64,000 nucleotides of DNA. It comes from COE1 sp036310845. Its GTDB lineage: Bacteria; Bacillota; Clostridia; Lachnospirales; Lachnospiraceae. The translations under genes and the position numbers were made by a program. The notes under the pieces were generated by a model. That model made no database searches, had not been told where the DNA came from, and was given only the letters and a program-made list of their open reading frames with translations. Position 1 is the first letter of the stretch. Every line of letters begins with the position of its first letter. Shown one piece after another: positions 43,064-52,287 of this stretch. Where the stretch lies: assembly GCA_036310845.1 (NCBI GenBank), contig JAXJRB010000127.1, forward strand, positions 15,388 to 79,387. The letters run 5' to 3'.

Positions 43064-43666
43064 TTATTTACGGATTTTGTGGTAAAGCCTCGTTACTCCT
43101 TCCACGCCCGTATGTATTTTCTCACCCAATCTTGCTTGATATCCCAATGCTACCGTAAAATGATATCCAAAATCCAATGATATCATTACAAAAATCAAAG
43201 TTATCGTCTTAATCCCCCACGCAACAGGATATCGATCCACAAAGCTCATAACCTTATCAAACAAGAATGTTATAATAATTACTGCATAAAATCCCCATGC
43301 AATAGTACTTTCCAAGCACACAATCCCTTTATAATTACATGGTTTATCATTATAATCCCACCAAACTTCACCAAAAAGCTTCAACATAAGCTTGGCCACC
43401 AAAAACTCAAAAGCTGTTGCCAAAAAAGCTCCAACAAAATACAACGCAACCAAATTGTCCTCTAACGGATGCAATACCAAATATCCAATCACTGCACCAA
43501 ATCCATAAATCGGACAAAACGGACTTGTCATAAATCCTCTATTCGTCAATTTCCTATTACAAAACGACATATAAATCGATTCTACCATCCACCCCAACAC
43601 ACTAAACAAGAAAAAACAAGAAATTAAATGATAAAAATCGTAACCTGCAAACTCCTTCATCCACAT
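43064..43666 (-). CDS. putative ABC transporter permease family membrane protein (CmpB-like)
   Basis: A 200-residue membrane protein with about five helices. The segment FSVLGWMVESIYMSF, then NRGFMTSPFCPIYGFGAV and the CLESTIAWGFYAVII region match the family annotated as putative ABC transporter permease (PF06541-type). Despite the name no ATPase partner is adjacent and transport has not been shown for the family. GGGAGA precedes the ATG. Confidence 0.85.
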   Translation of the reverse strand: MWMKEFAGYDFYHLISCFFLFSVLGWMVESIYMSFCNRKLTNRGFMTSPFCPIYGFGAVIGYLVLHPLEDNLVALYFVGAFLATAFEFLVAKLMLKLFGEVWWDYNDKPCNYKGIVCLESTIAWGFYAVIIITFLFDKVMSFVDRYPVAWGIKTITLIFVMISLDFGYHFTVALGYQARLGEKIHTGVEGVTRLYHKIRK

Positions 43667-43713
43667 ACTCTTTCTCCCTTATAATTCACCCAACAACTAC
43701 AAAACTACACTTA

Positions 43714-43757
43714 CAAGAATTTCTTACAAAATTCCCGTTTGATACTTACTACATTTC
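43714..43757. repeat. decayed relic of the modular dispersed repeat
   Basis: CAAGAATTTC followed by AAAATTC, GTTTGA and TACTTACTACATTTC parallels the hairpin-plus-core order of the intact copies, but with many changes. Assigned with low confidence. Confidence 0.4.
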
Positions 43758-43871
43758 AAGCACTTTCTTAGTCAAAAACAAAGAATGTACTATGCGCATC
43801 CTCGCGGAGCGTTTTACTTTTTAGAAAAAACTTTAACACTTTAGTGCGACAAGGTCTTTCCTAGAAAGTAA

Positions 43872-43905
43872 AAAACCTCGGCAAAAAAGCCAAGGTTTTT
43901 CATAC
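43872..43905 (-). terminator. rpsU terminator
   Basis: AAAACCTTGGC pairs with GCCGAGGTTTT around TTTTTT and runs into a T tract on the minus strand, just past the rpsU stop codon. Confidence 0.88.
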
Positions 43906-43906
43906 A

Positions 43907-44083
43907 TTAATTATATTTACGTTTTCTAGCTGCTTCAGATTTTTTCTTACGTTTTACGCTTGGCTTCTCGTAATGCTCTCTTTTACGGATTTCCTGCTGA
44001 ATTCCGGCTTTAGCGCAACTTCTCTTGAATCTACGTAAAGCGCTATCTAAAGTTTCGTTTTCTTTAACGATTACATTTGACAT
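43907..44083 (-). CDS. rpsU: 30S ribosomal protein S21
   Basis: A 58-residue basic protein read directly from the sequence: it begins MSNVIVKENETLDSALRRFK, has the family motif RSCAKAGIQQEIRKREHYEKP, and ends in a Lys/Arg-rich tail (KKKSEAARKRKYN). S21 is part of the small ribosomal subunit and helps initiation. The ATG at 44081-44083 has AGGTGTG upstream. It appears to be a single-gene transcript with its own terminator. Confidence 0.95.
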   Translation of the reverse strand: MSNVIVKENETLDSALRRFKRSCAKAGIQQEIRKREHYEKPSVKRKKKSEAARKRKYN

Positions 44084-44269
44084 GCTATCACACCTAACCT
44101 CCCTCCAGCCCTATTATTGTGTGCCAGACTGTTCGGGTATACTTAATTGCACATTTAAGATTATAGCAGAATTTTTAAAAACGTCAACCGTTTTTTACAT
44201 ATTTTTTTATTTTTTCTGCAAAAAGTTTCCAAGGCCACCCGCATCACCCTAAAAATCTTATATAAACAA

Positions 44270-46924
44270 TTATAACTGACTATCCAGTACCTTTGCCACT
44301 TCTGCAATTGCCTGATCTATGCCAGCCGGATTCTTTCCACCTGCCTGAGCCATATTTGGACGACCACCACCGCCGCCACCTACAAGCGCTGCAATCCCCT
44401 TAATCAGATTACCTGCATGAGCACCCTTTGCCATCGCGCCATCAGTTGCCATTGCAATCAGATTTACCTTTTCATCTGCTCCGGAAGCAAGTACTACGAC
44501 GCCTTCTCCAAGCTTTGTCTTGAGCTGATCACCTAAATCTCTTAAACCATTCATATCTACACCATCAACTCTTGCTGCAAGAAGCTGTACACCCTTAATT
44601 TCTACCACCTGATTCATAACATCACCAAGTGCATCCTTTGCTGCCTTGCTCTTCAAGGATTCATTTTCACTCTGGAGTGCCTTCATTTCTGCCATAAGAT
44701 GCTCTAATTTCTCAGTCAATCCGGCAGGAGTTGTTTTTACAATCTTTGCACTCTTTTCTAAAGTTTCCTCCAGATTTTTGTAATACTCGAATACACCATT
44801 TCCAGTTAATGCTTCAATTCTTCTTACGCCTGCAGCAACACCGCTTTCTGACACAATCTTGAATGCCATAATCGCACCTGTATTTGCCACATGAGTACCA
44901 CCACAAAGTTCTGTAGAGAAATCTCCCATCTTTACAACACGAACTGTTTCACCATACTTCTCACCAAACAGTGCCATAGCGCCTGTCTTTTTCGCCTCAT
45001 CAAGAGTCATTTCCTGTGTATCTACCACTATATTATTTGCAATCTGCTCAATTACAAGCTGTTCAGCCTTTGCAATCTCTTCCGCCGTCATAGCCTGGAA
45101 ATGAGTAAAGTCAAATCGAAGTCTATCACCATTTACAAGAGAACCTGCCTGTTCTACATGATTACCAAGAACAGTTCTTAATGCCTTCTGCAATAAATGG
45201 GTTGCACTGTGATTCTTACAGGTATCAGATCTTCTCACACCATCTACCTTTAATGTAACAACATCTCCAACCTTAATCATGCCCTTAGAAACCACACCTA
45301 CATGGCCAACCTTGCCGCCTAAGAGTTTAATGGTATCTTTTACTTCAAACTCTGCACCATTTACTGTAATTACACCTGTATCAGCTTCCTGACCACCCAT
45401 AGTCGCATAGAAAGGCGTTTCATCAACAATAATCGTACCACTCTGTCCATCTGTTAATGCTTCTACGATTTCATCTTCTGTAGTAAGCACTGTCACCTTA
45501 GACTCATGAGTTAATCTGTCATATCCCACAAATTTACTTGTGATACTTGGATCAATAGACTCATACACAGTAACGTCTGCGCCCATGTAGTTTGTAACCT
45601 TACGAGCCTTACGAGCTGTTTCTTTCTGTTCCTGCATTGCAGCCTTGAAGCCATCCTCGTCTACGGTAAATCCTTTTTCCTCAAGAATTTCAATTGTCAA
45701 ATCAATTGGGAATCCATAAGTATCATATAACTTGAATGCATCTTCTCCTGCAAGAACTTTCTTGCCTTCTTTATTCAAGCTCTCTTCCATATCAGCTAAA
45801 ATACTAAGTCCCTGGTCGATAGTCTTACTGAACTTATCTTCTTCCTGCGTGAACACATTGAAAATAAAGTCTTTCTTTTCTTCTAACTCCGGATATCCAT
45901 CCTTACACTCCGCAATAACAGTCTCTGCAATCTTAGTAAGGAACTTTCCATCAATTCCCAATAACCTTCCATGTCTGGCAACACGTCTGATCAATCTTCT
46001 CAACACATAACCTCTTCCTTCATTAGAAGGTAAGATACCATCAGAAATCATAAAAGTAGAAGAACGCATATGGTCTGTTATCAAGCGGATAGAAACATCC
46101 TTCTTCTCATCCTTTTGATACTCTACACCTGACACTTCACAAATTCTGTCACGAATTGCTTTCATTGTATTAATATCAAATACTGTATCTACATCCTGAA
46201 CTACTACAGCAAGTCTCTCAAGCCCCATACCGGTATCAATATTCTTCTGCTGCAATTCTTCATAATTTCCTTTACCGTCACCATCAAACTGTGTGAATAC
46301 GTTATTCCACACTTCCATAAAGCGGTCACATTCACAACCCACCTTACAATCTGGCTTTCCACAACCATACTTAATTCCTCTGTCATAATAAATCTCTGAA
46401 CATGGTCCACAAGGTCCTGCTCCATGCTCCCAGAAATTATCACATTCACCAGTCTCAGGATCACGATAGAATCTAGTAATCTTTTCAGCAGGAACACCAA
46501 TCTCATTTACCCAAATATCGAAAGCCTCTTCATCCTCACAGAAAATAGAAGGATATAATCTATCCGGCTCCAAGCCTACTACCTGTGTTAAAAATTCCCA
46601 GCTCCATGCAAGCGATTCATGCTTAAAATAATCACCAAAAGAGAAATTTCCAAGCATTTCAAAGAAAGTAAGATGTCTTGCAGTCTTACCTACATTCTCA
46701 ATATCTCCTGTTCTTACACACTTCTGACAAGTTGTCATTCTTCTTCTAGGCGGAATTTCCTGCCCTGTAAAATATGGCTTTAAAGGTGCCATACCAGAAT
46801 TGATAATCAATAAACTGTTATCATTATGAGGCACAAGAGAAAAACTCTTATGTGCCAAATGCTCCTTGCTCTCAAAGAATTCCAAAAACATTCTTCTAAG
46901 ATCATTTACTCCATAGTTCTTCAC
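44270..46924 (-). CDS. alaS: alanyl-tRNA synthetase
   Basis: Class II synthetase that charges tRNA-Ala, 884 residues. The catalytic core begins LRRMFLEFFESKEHLAHKS, motif 2 region with FFEMLGNFSFGDYFK and motif 3 with GLERLAVV; the editing domain has HSATHLLQKALR and the zinc-site CGGTHVANTG; the C-terminal C-Ala domain has the Gly-rich GGGGGGRPNMAQAGG. The start is GTG with GGAGG seven bases upstream. There is no T-box signature in its leader; instead a terminator-like hairpin of the modular repeat lies about 40 bases upstream. Confidence 0.97.
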   Translation of the reverse strand: MKNYGVNDLRRMFLEFFESKEHLAHKSFSLVPHNDNSLLIINSGMAPLKPYFTGQEIPPRRRMTTCQKCVRTGDIENVGKTARHLTFFEMLGNFSFGDYFKHESLAWSWEFLTQVVGLEPDRLYPSIFCEDEEAFDIWVNEIGVPAEKITRFYRDPETGECDNFWEHGAGPCGPCSEIYYDRGIKYGCGKPDCKVGCECDRFMEVWNNVFTQFDGDGKGNYEELQQKNIDTGMGLERLAVVVQDVDTVFDINTMKAIRDRICEVSGVEYQKDEKKDVSIRLITDHMRSSTFMISDGILPSNEGRGYVLRRLIRRVARHGRLLGIDGKFLTKIAETVIAECKDGYPELEEKKDFIFNVFTQEEDKFSKTIDQGLSILADMEESLNKEGKKVLAGEDAFKLYDTYGFPIDLTIEILEEKGFTVDEDGFKAAMQEQKETARKARKVTNYMGADVTVYESIDPSITSKFVGYDRLTHESKVTVLTTEDEIVEALTDGQSGTIIVDETPFYATMGGQEADTGVITVNGAEFEVKDTIKLLGGKVGHVGVVSKGMIKVGDVVTLKVDGVRRSDTCKNHSATHLLQKALRTVLGNHVEQAGSLVNGDRLRFDFTHFQAMTAEEIAKAEQLVIEQIANNIVVDTQEMTLDEAKKTGAMALFGEKYGETVRVVKMGDFSTELCGGTHVANTGAIMAFKIVSESGVAAGVRRIEALTGNGVFEYYKNLEETLEKSAKIVKTTPAGLTEKLEHLMAEMKALQSENESLKSKAAKDALGDVMNQVVEIKGVQLLAARVDGVDMNGLRDLGDQLKTKLGEGVVVLASGADEKVNLIAMATDGAMAKGAHAGNLIKGIAALVGGGGGGRPNMAQAGGKNPAGIDQAIAEVAKVLDSQL

Positions 46925-46961
46925 GTTTTTTCCTCCAAATCTATACTAAATTAATATATAC

Positions 46962-47055
46962 TAAAAAAAGTGTTTGCTCAGCAGCAAACACTCACAAGAA
47001 TTTCTTTCGAAATTCTTTATTTACCACCACTATGTTACAGCATTTTTCTATTACA
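46962..47055 (-). repeat. modular dispersed repeat, copy 5, with terminator-like end
   Basis: Plus orientation: GTGTTTGC/GCAAACAC hairpin (46970-46991), CAAGAATTTC/GAAATTCTT hairpin (46995-47017), core ACCACTATGTTACAGC (to 47040) and TTTCTATTAC. On the minus strand the GTGTTTGC hairpin ends in seven Ts, just before alaS. Confidence 0.82.
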
Positions 47056-47070
47056 TAACAAAAGTACCGG

Positions 47071-47096
47071 TCAACCAAGACCAGCACTTTTATTAT
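47071..47096 (-). terminator. terminator after EAL gene
   Basis: AAAAGTGCTGGTC pairs with GACCGGTACTTTT with two mismatches, about 35 bases past the EAL gene stop. Confidence 0.7.
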
Positions 47097-47132
47097 AAAT
47101 TAGTGGTTATTCATTGTCAAACAAAATGTATT

Positions 47133-49043
47133 TCATTTATATGGCTTTTGCAAAAACTCAAGAAATTCTTCCTTCGGCAATGGCCTCGAGAAATAGAAGC
47201 CTTGCAAATACTCACATCCAAGCTCTGACAACTTGTTTGCCATTTCTTCTGTCTCAATGCCTTCTACTACAATTTCCATTTCCATGTCTTTAATCATATT
47301 AATGCTCGCACACAACGCTATCATTGCTTTTTCATTTTCAAACGACGACCAAAGAATAGATTTGTCAATTTTTACAATTTTGAACGGCATTGTCATCATA
47401 TAGGTAATGGTTGAATAACCCGTCCCGTAATCATCCAGCGAAAATATAATTCCCATTTCATTAATTTTTTGCATATTTTTTAACAGAATCTCTTGATTTT
47501 CCACCAACGCAGTTTCTGTTATTTCCAAATTAATTTGACTGCCGTCAACACCATACTTCTCCATAATAGAAGCCAACTCTTCAGGCAGATTTTTCTGCAT
47601 GCATTCAATCACCGAAAGATTCACCTCTATATAGCGCAATCCATATTTTTTAATATCTTCTCGCTTTAAGAATTGACATACATTTTCTATTACAAGATGC
47701 CCAATCTGTACTATTTTTCCATTTTTTTCTGCAATAGGAATAAACTCTTCCGGAGAAACAAATCCCATTTCCTCATCATACATACGAAGAAGAGCTTCTG
47801 CTGCAACAATTCTTCTTTCCTTTGTACCATAAATAGGCTGAAAATACACTTCAAAATTCGTATATTGCAACGCCCTGTCAATTGCACGTTCTATTTCATC
47901 ATAACGACGCATATATGCAATATCCAAGTGTTTTCCTTCATATACATTTCCATCTCTTAAAGATGGCATAATTTCCAAATATTCCAAATAATTGTAAATG
48001 TCATTAATATCTCTTACATCTTCCGGGAATACCAACAACGCTGCAACCAACCAAACCTCAATATCTTTTCCATATATTTTCCAGTTCTTCTGAAGAATCT
48101 TTAACAGCTCATTCGATACTTTTTTTGCTTCTTCTTCGTCATTTTTTGTTATTTCAATAGCAAATCTTCCATCCTGCAAATAATATACTTTTTCTCTTCC
48201 AACCTTTAATGAAACTAAATGCGAAGCCTCTCTCATTAGTTTTTTATAAACTTCCAGACCATACCGATTCTGCATATCCACTTTATCTCGAAAGCGCAAA
48301 ACAACAACATATCCTCTTTGTTTTGTTTCCAACATAGCAACTACTTTTTTCGAAAAAGCATATTGATTTAGCGCTCCTGTCGCCGAGTCCATCATTCGAT
48401 CAATTCTTGGTGCATTAAGACAAACCCATAGCATCGCAACCATCATTCCAAAACTTTCGATACGCAATTCTTTCACCTGATATTGCAACCATGCACAGAG
48501 ATAAGGTATTGACACAAACATATATAGTGACACTTTTTTCGACCAATCTACCACATTGCCAAATCGAATGAAATGTTGCACAGTAAAAATCACAAATGAA
48601 ATTGCAACAACATAATACATATAAACCTGCTGCATAGCAACATAACCACCTCGTTCATCAATATCAAACAACCAACGAAGTTTTATATTCCCTATTATCA
48701 ATGCAGTACCATACAAATTTAATGCCGTAAGAACATACTCCACCCAAATAGGTGCTTTCTTTCGAGTAATTGATGTCACATAGAGTGCATGCAAAACCAT
48801 AACCATATGCCGCAACAAAGCATAAACTGTATTAATTATCAAACTAGCACTTTTCGGTAAAGCAAAATATTTTTCGCCCATTCCCAAGAATAAATCAATT
48901 CCCGAACTAACTGTAACAAACCAAATTAGTACAATTAATAACTTATTATCCTTAGTCGGTATTCTATACCTCATATAATAGGAAGCAAGCATAGTAAAAC
49001 TGAGTATGACCGCACTAATCACAAAGTACAAACTATTATCCAT
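47133..49043 (-). CDS. membrane cyclic-di-GMP phosphodiesterase (EAL) with degenerate GGDEF
   Basis: A 636-residue membrane protein. About seven helices fill residues 1-215, then a GGDEF-like domain (about 225-350) whose active site reads LQDGRFAI, so diguanylate cyclase activity is unlikely. The EAL domain (about 385-630) looks intact: EALLRMY, NLEITETALV, FSLDDYGTGYS, KIDKSILW, EGIETEE and LQGFYFSRP, all with the metal and catalytic acids. It should hydrolyse cyclic di-GMP in response to a membrane signal. It lies downstream of glyQS. Confidence 0.9.
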   Translation of the reverse strand: MDNSLYFVISAVILSFTMLASYYMRYRIPTKDNKLLIVLIWFVTVSSGIDLFLGMGEKYFALPKSASLIINTVYALLRHMVMVLHALYVTSITRKKAPIWVEYVLTALNLYGTALIIGNIKLRWLFDIDERGGYVAMQQVYMYYVVAISFVIFTVQHFIRFGNVVDWSKKVSLYMFVSIPYLCAWLQYQVKELRIESFGMMVAMLWVCLNAPRIDRMMDSATGALNQYAFSKKVVAMLETKQRGYVVVLRFRDKVDMQNRYGLEVYKKLMREASHLVSLKVGREKVYYLQDGRFAIEITKNDEEEAKKVSNELLKILQKNWKIYGKDIEVWLVAALLVFPEDVRDINDIYNYLEYLEIMPSLRDGNVYEGKHLDIAYMRRYDEIERAIDRALQYTNFEVYFQPIYGTKERRIVAAEALLRMYDEEMGFVSPEEFIPIAEKNGKIVQIGHLVIENVCQFLKREDIKKYGLRYIEVNLSVIECMQKNLPEELASIMEKYGVDGSQINLEITETALVENQEILLKNMQKINEMGIIFSLDDYGTGYSTITYMMTMPFKIVKIDKSILWSSFENEKAMIALCASINMIKDMEMEIVVEGIETEEMANKLSELGCEYLQGFYFSRPLPKEEFLEFLQKPYK

Positions 49044-49195
49044 AACATAAACTCCTACTGCGCATTTGCGCCACCAATAATTTTTTACACCATCCAGCCC
49101 ATACTCAATTGCATAATTATTCTAGCATAGTTTTCAGTTATTTGTATATATACTTTTTCAATAATCAGTTATTTTTTTACCATGTCCATTACTAT

Positions 49196-49242
49196 CAAAA
49201 TTCTTGTTTAAGTACCACTACGTTACAGCATTTTCCTATTAC
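49196..49242 (-). repeat. modular dispersed repeat, copy 6 (no terminal hairpin)
   Basis: Holds half of the AAATTCTTG module and the core ACCACTACGTTACAGC with TTTTCCTATTAC. The GTGCGTGC-type hairpin is missing. Confidence 0.75.
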
Positions 49243-49248
49243 AGCAAA

Positions 49249-49283
49249 AAGCCATCTCAAGTTAAACTCAAGACGGCTTTTCA
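49249..49283 (-). terminator. glyQS terminator
   Basis: AAAAGCCGTCTTGAG pairs with TTGAGATGGCTTTT with one mismatch around TTTAAC, followed by T and GC on the minus strand, past the glyQS stop. Confidence 0.82.
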
Positions 49284-49335
49284 CTATATCCTTTATATTT
49301 TTGTACTATGTATACAACAAATACATCGTATCACC

Positions 49336-50724
49336 TTAAAACATAAACTTATCTGCAAACCATGCATCTAATTCATCAATCTTAACACGTACCTGTTCCA
49401 TAGTGTCACGGAAACGAATCGTTACAGCCTGATCTGTTTCCGATTCAAAATCATAAGTAATACAGAATGGCGTACCAATTTCATCCTGACGGCGATATCT
49501 CTTACCAATATTTCCTCTGTCATCAAATTCACAATTATATTTCTTAGAAAGTTCCATAAAGATTTTCTCTGCACCTTCATTCAACTTCTTGCTCAATGGA
49601 AGCACACCAATCTTAACAGGTGCAAGCGCTGGATGGAAATGAAGAACTGTTCTAACATCACCTTCACCAATTTCCTCTTCATCATACGCAGCACAAAGGA
49701 ACGCAAGAACAACACGATCTGCACCAAGTGACGGTTCAATAACGTATGGAACATACTTTTCCTTCTTCTCATCATCGAAATAAGACATATCCTGTCCCGA
49801 AACATTCTGATGCTGTGTTAAGTCATAATCTGTTCTGTCAGCAATACCCCAAAGCTCACCCCAACCAAATGGGAATAAGAATTCAATATCCGTCGTTCCC
49901 TTAGAATAGAAACAAAGCTCCTCTGGAGAATGATCACGCAGACGCATTTCATCCTCTTTGATACCAAGACTTAATAACCAATCACGACAGAATCCTCTCC
50001 AGTACTGGAACCACTCAAGATCTGTACCAGGCTCGCAGAAAAATTCAAGCTCCATCTGTTCAAACTCTCTTGTACGGAACGTAAAGTTACCTGGTGTAAT
50101 CTCATTTCTGAAAGATTTACCAATCTGTCCAATACCGAATGGAATCTTCTTTCTAGAAGATCTTTGCACATTCTTGAAGTTTACAAAAATACCCTGTGCT
50201 GTTTCAGGTCTTAAATATACCGTATTCTTTGCATCTTCTGTAACACCCTGGAAAGTCTTGAACATCAAGTTAAACTGGCGGATATCCGTAAAATTGTGCT
50301 TTCCACAGGTAGGACATGGGATATTGTTTTCTTCAATAAAATTCTTCATTTTCTCCTGTGTCCATGAATCAACAGATTCTTCTAACTTAATATCCTTTTC
50401 TGCACAAAAATCTTCAATCAATTTATCTGCACGAAAACGCTCATGACATTCCTTACAATCCATTAAAGGATCTGAAAATCCACCTAAATGACCAGATGCC
50501 ACCCATGTCTGAGGATTCATAAGAATAGCACAATCTACACCCACATTATAAGGATTCTCTGTAACAAACTTCTGCCACCATGCCTTTTTCACGTTGTTCT
50601 TTAATTCAACACCTAGATTACCGTAATCCCAAGTATTTGCAAGACCACCGTAAATCTCTGAGCCAGGATATACAAATCCTCTTGCCTTTGCCAAAGCTAC
50701 GATTTTTTCCATTGACTTTTCCAT
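49336..50724 (-). CDS. glyQS: glycyl-tRNA synthetase, eukaryotic/archaeal type
   Basis: A 462-residue class II synthetase of the homodimeric alpha2 type, not the bacterial GlyQ/GlyS pair. Starts MEKSMEKIVALAKARGFVYPGSEIYGG; motif 2 is in FRNEITPGNFTFRTREFEQME and motif 3 in IEPSLGADRVVLAFL. An anticodon-binding domain (VKIGVLPLSKK onward) forms the end. A CxxC-type insert (CKECHERFRADKL, CPTCGKHNF) may bind zinc. No T-box was seen upstream. Confidence 0.96.
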   Translation of the reverse strand: MEKSMEKIVALAKARGFVYPGSEIYGGLANTWDYGNLGVELKNNVKKAWWQKFVTENPYNVGVDCAILMNPQTWVASGHLGGFSDPLMDCKECHERFRADKLIEDFCAEKDIKLEESVDSWTQEKMKNFIEENNIPCPTCGKHNFTDIRQFNLMFKTFQGVTEDAKNTVYLRPETAQGIFVNFKNVQRSSRKKIPFGIGQIGKSFRNEITPGNFTFRTREFEQMELEFFCEPGTDLEWFQYWRGFCRDWLLSLGIKEDEMRLRDHSPEELCFYSKGTTDIEFLFPFGWGELWGIADRTDYDLTQHQNVSGQDMSYFDDEKKEKYVPYVIEPSLGADRVVLAFLCAAYDEEEIGEGDVRTVLHFHPALAPVKIGVLPLSKKLNEGAEKIFMELSKKYNCEFDDRGNIGKRYRRQDEIGTPFCITYDFESETDQAVTIRFRDTMEQVRVKIDELDAWFADKFMF

Positions 50725-50750
50725 TGTTTTTCCCTCACCTTATTTTAATT

Positions 50751-51365
50751 TTATTTAAATACTATCACACTGAAATCCTGTGCCGATGTGACATCAGCCT
50801 TTTTCTTCTCAATACAAGAAACACCGTCTCCAGTATATAAAATGGTGTCATAGCAATTAACTCTTAACGAGCCTTCTTTTATTGTATTTTCAAGAATCAC
50901 GATATGATTCTCACCCATTCCCAGAAGCTCCTGTCGTCCTATTTTCAAAGCTTCCTTATCCGTTCCTGTCAGAGCTATATTTAAGTCGTAGCCTTCATCA
51001 TATGCTTCTTGAATCGTTCCAACAAACAAGTCTTCACCATTATATCCACTATATGCCTCCGAACTATTATACTTCATAACCACTTTAACTTGATTTTCCA
51101 ACAACTCACAGGTCTCTAAAACGATAGTCGAATCCGGATCTTCTTTTTTATAAAGAGAGATTGTATCCTGTATCATTTTCGTTAAATCATCTACATTATA
51201 ATAATTCTCCGAAAAATCTTCTACAATTACATTCTCAATACTTCCGTCTTCGAAAACAGATAACGAATTCATCATTTTTTCTTCCGTTGTCTCATCCTCA
51301 TTCGCACATGCAACCACACCTAATGTCAGCACAGCAAGAATTCCCATCAACAAACACTTTTTCAT
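50751..51365 (-). CDS. predicted lipoprotein, function unknown
   Basis: A 204-residue protein with a lipoprotein signal (CLLMGILAVLTLGVVACANED, lipobox LGVVAC) and an acidic extracytoplasmic domain. I do not recognise the family. A GTG at 51368 is possible but AAGG to ATG 51365 is better spaced. It sits between recO and glyQS on the same strand. Confidence 0.8.
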   Translation of the reverse strand: MKKCLLMGILAVLTLGVVACANEDETTEEKMMNSLSVFEDGSIENVIVEDFSENYYNVDDLTKMIQDTISLYKKEDPDSTIVLETCELLENQVKVVMKYNSSEAYSGYNGEDLFVGTIQEAYDEGYDLNIALTGTDKEALKIGRQELLGMGENHIVILENTIKEGSLRVNCYDTILYTGDGVSCIEKKKADVTSAQDFSVIVFK

Positions 51366-51422
51366 CACTGTTTCCTTCTTTCTTAAGCTTTTCCGAAAGT
51401 TCTGCGTCCTATTATAGCGAAC

Positions 51423-52073
51423 TCATTCCACATTTTCAAGTATTTCAAGACTTTTAAAATTCCTATCCATCATTTTAGCGCACATTTTTCTACTAAATGC
51501 ACGCATTTCTCGTAACACATCATCCGAAACAGCAAATGAATAAAGCTTTTCTATCGGTGTCCTCATTATGTAGTCAACTGTATAAACAGTTGACTCTTGC
51601 AACCCTTCCTCTTGGGCCACTCCCGGAAACTCACCATTAATCATAATTGCTTTCAATTCAAAAATACTACGCACCAGTTTACGGGAAAAGGCATGAGATG
51701 TCAGTGCCCTTAACGACTGATAGATTAATTTCAACATATCTACTTCATCATTATTTTCTCTTGAATAGTAATCACAGATTTCCAAAAAATACATACCATA
51801 ATACGCACCTTCAAAATCCTCTCGCAACGTTTCAAAATAGTTGGATATATCCGCCTCTGACATCGTATAAGAATTCCTTCCTGCAAAAAGTTTAAATTGC
51901 CCAAAAGAAAACGGATTTGTCGGTGCCATCAGACGATTTCCCGGTTTTCTTGAAGACCTTGCAAACGCGGAAATCTTTCCTCGCTCCTTGGTTAGTATTA
52001 CTACTCTTCTGTCATATTCGCCTATTGGCTCTGATTTAATTATGATACCTGTCACAATTACAAAATCCTGCAT
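51423..52073 (-). CDS. recO: DNA repair protein RecO, short
   Basis: RecO loads RecA in the RecFOR pathway. The N-terminal OB fold reads IVTGIIIKSEPIGEYDRRVVILTKERGKISAFA, then FGQFKLFAGRNSYTMSEADI, and a helical C-terminal domain. At 216 residues it is shorter than the usual roughly 250, and the cysteine zinc motif seen in many RecO proteins is not present after INGEFPG. Its start lies inside the end of the YqzL-like ORF (38-base overlap), with only AGGAT close to the ATG. Confidence 0.9.
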   Translation of the reverse strand: MQDFVIVTGIIIKSEPIGEYDRRVVILTKERGKISAFARSSRKPGNRLMAPTNPFSFGQFKLFAGRNSYTMSEADISNYFETLREDFEGAYYGMYFLEICDYYSRENNDEVDMLKLIYQSLRALTSHAFSRKLVRSIFELKAIMINGEFPGVAQEEGLQESTVYTVDYIMRTPIEKLYSFAVSDDVLREMRAFSRKMCAKMMDRNFKSLEILENVE

Positions 52074-52209
52074 ATCCTAACTCACGTATTTCTCCTGTCT
52101 TTTCTCTTGCCTCACAAACCTTAAACTGTTCGTGGACTTCCTGCTTATACACTAGATAATCCTCTATACGCCCCGTTTGCTCAAAACGGCTCCAACTTTC
52201 ATCGTACAT
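52036..52209 (-). CDS. YqzL-like small protein
   Basis: A 57-residue ORF between era and recO, read directly: MYDESWSRFEQTGRIEDYLV and so on, ending CNCDRYHN. The W..F..TG....YL.YK pattern matches the YqzL family of Firmicutes, which occupies the same place in the genome. GGAG is close upstream of the ATG at 52209. It overlaps the recO start by 38 bases, so recO translation may be coupled. The family function is unknown. Confidence 0.7.
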   Translation of the reverse strand: MYDESWSRFEQTGRIEDYLVYKQEVHEQFKVCEAREKTGEIRELGYAGFCNCDRYHN

Positions 52210-52287
52210 TATCGCAACTCCCTTCTGTATAATAGATAGGGTTTGCTTTTTTCTAATTTCTATTCGTATGCTAATCGAACAGTTTTC

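Noticed and set aside
42457..43158. 233-codon plus-strand ORF
   Set aside because: It is antisense to the D,D-carboxypeptidase and the following gap, with no ribosome binding site and no recognisable motif.
46925..47132. possible T-box leader for alaS
   Set aside because: No AGGGTGG-type T-box sequence was found on the minus strand; the structure there is the modular repeat.
50725..50750. possible T-box leader for glyQS
   Set aside because: Only 26 bases separate it from the lipoprotein gene, too short for a T-box.
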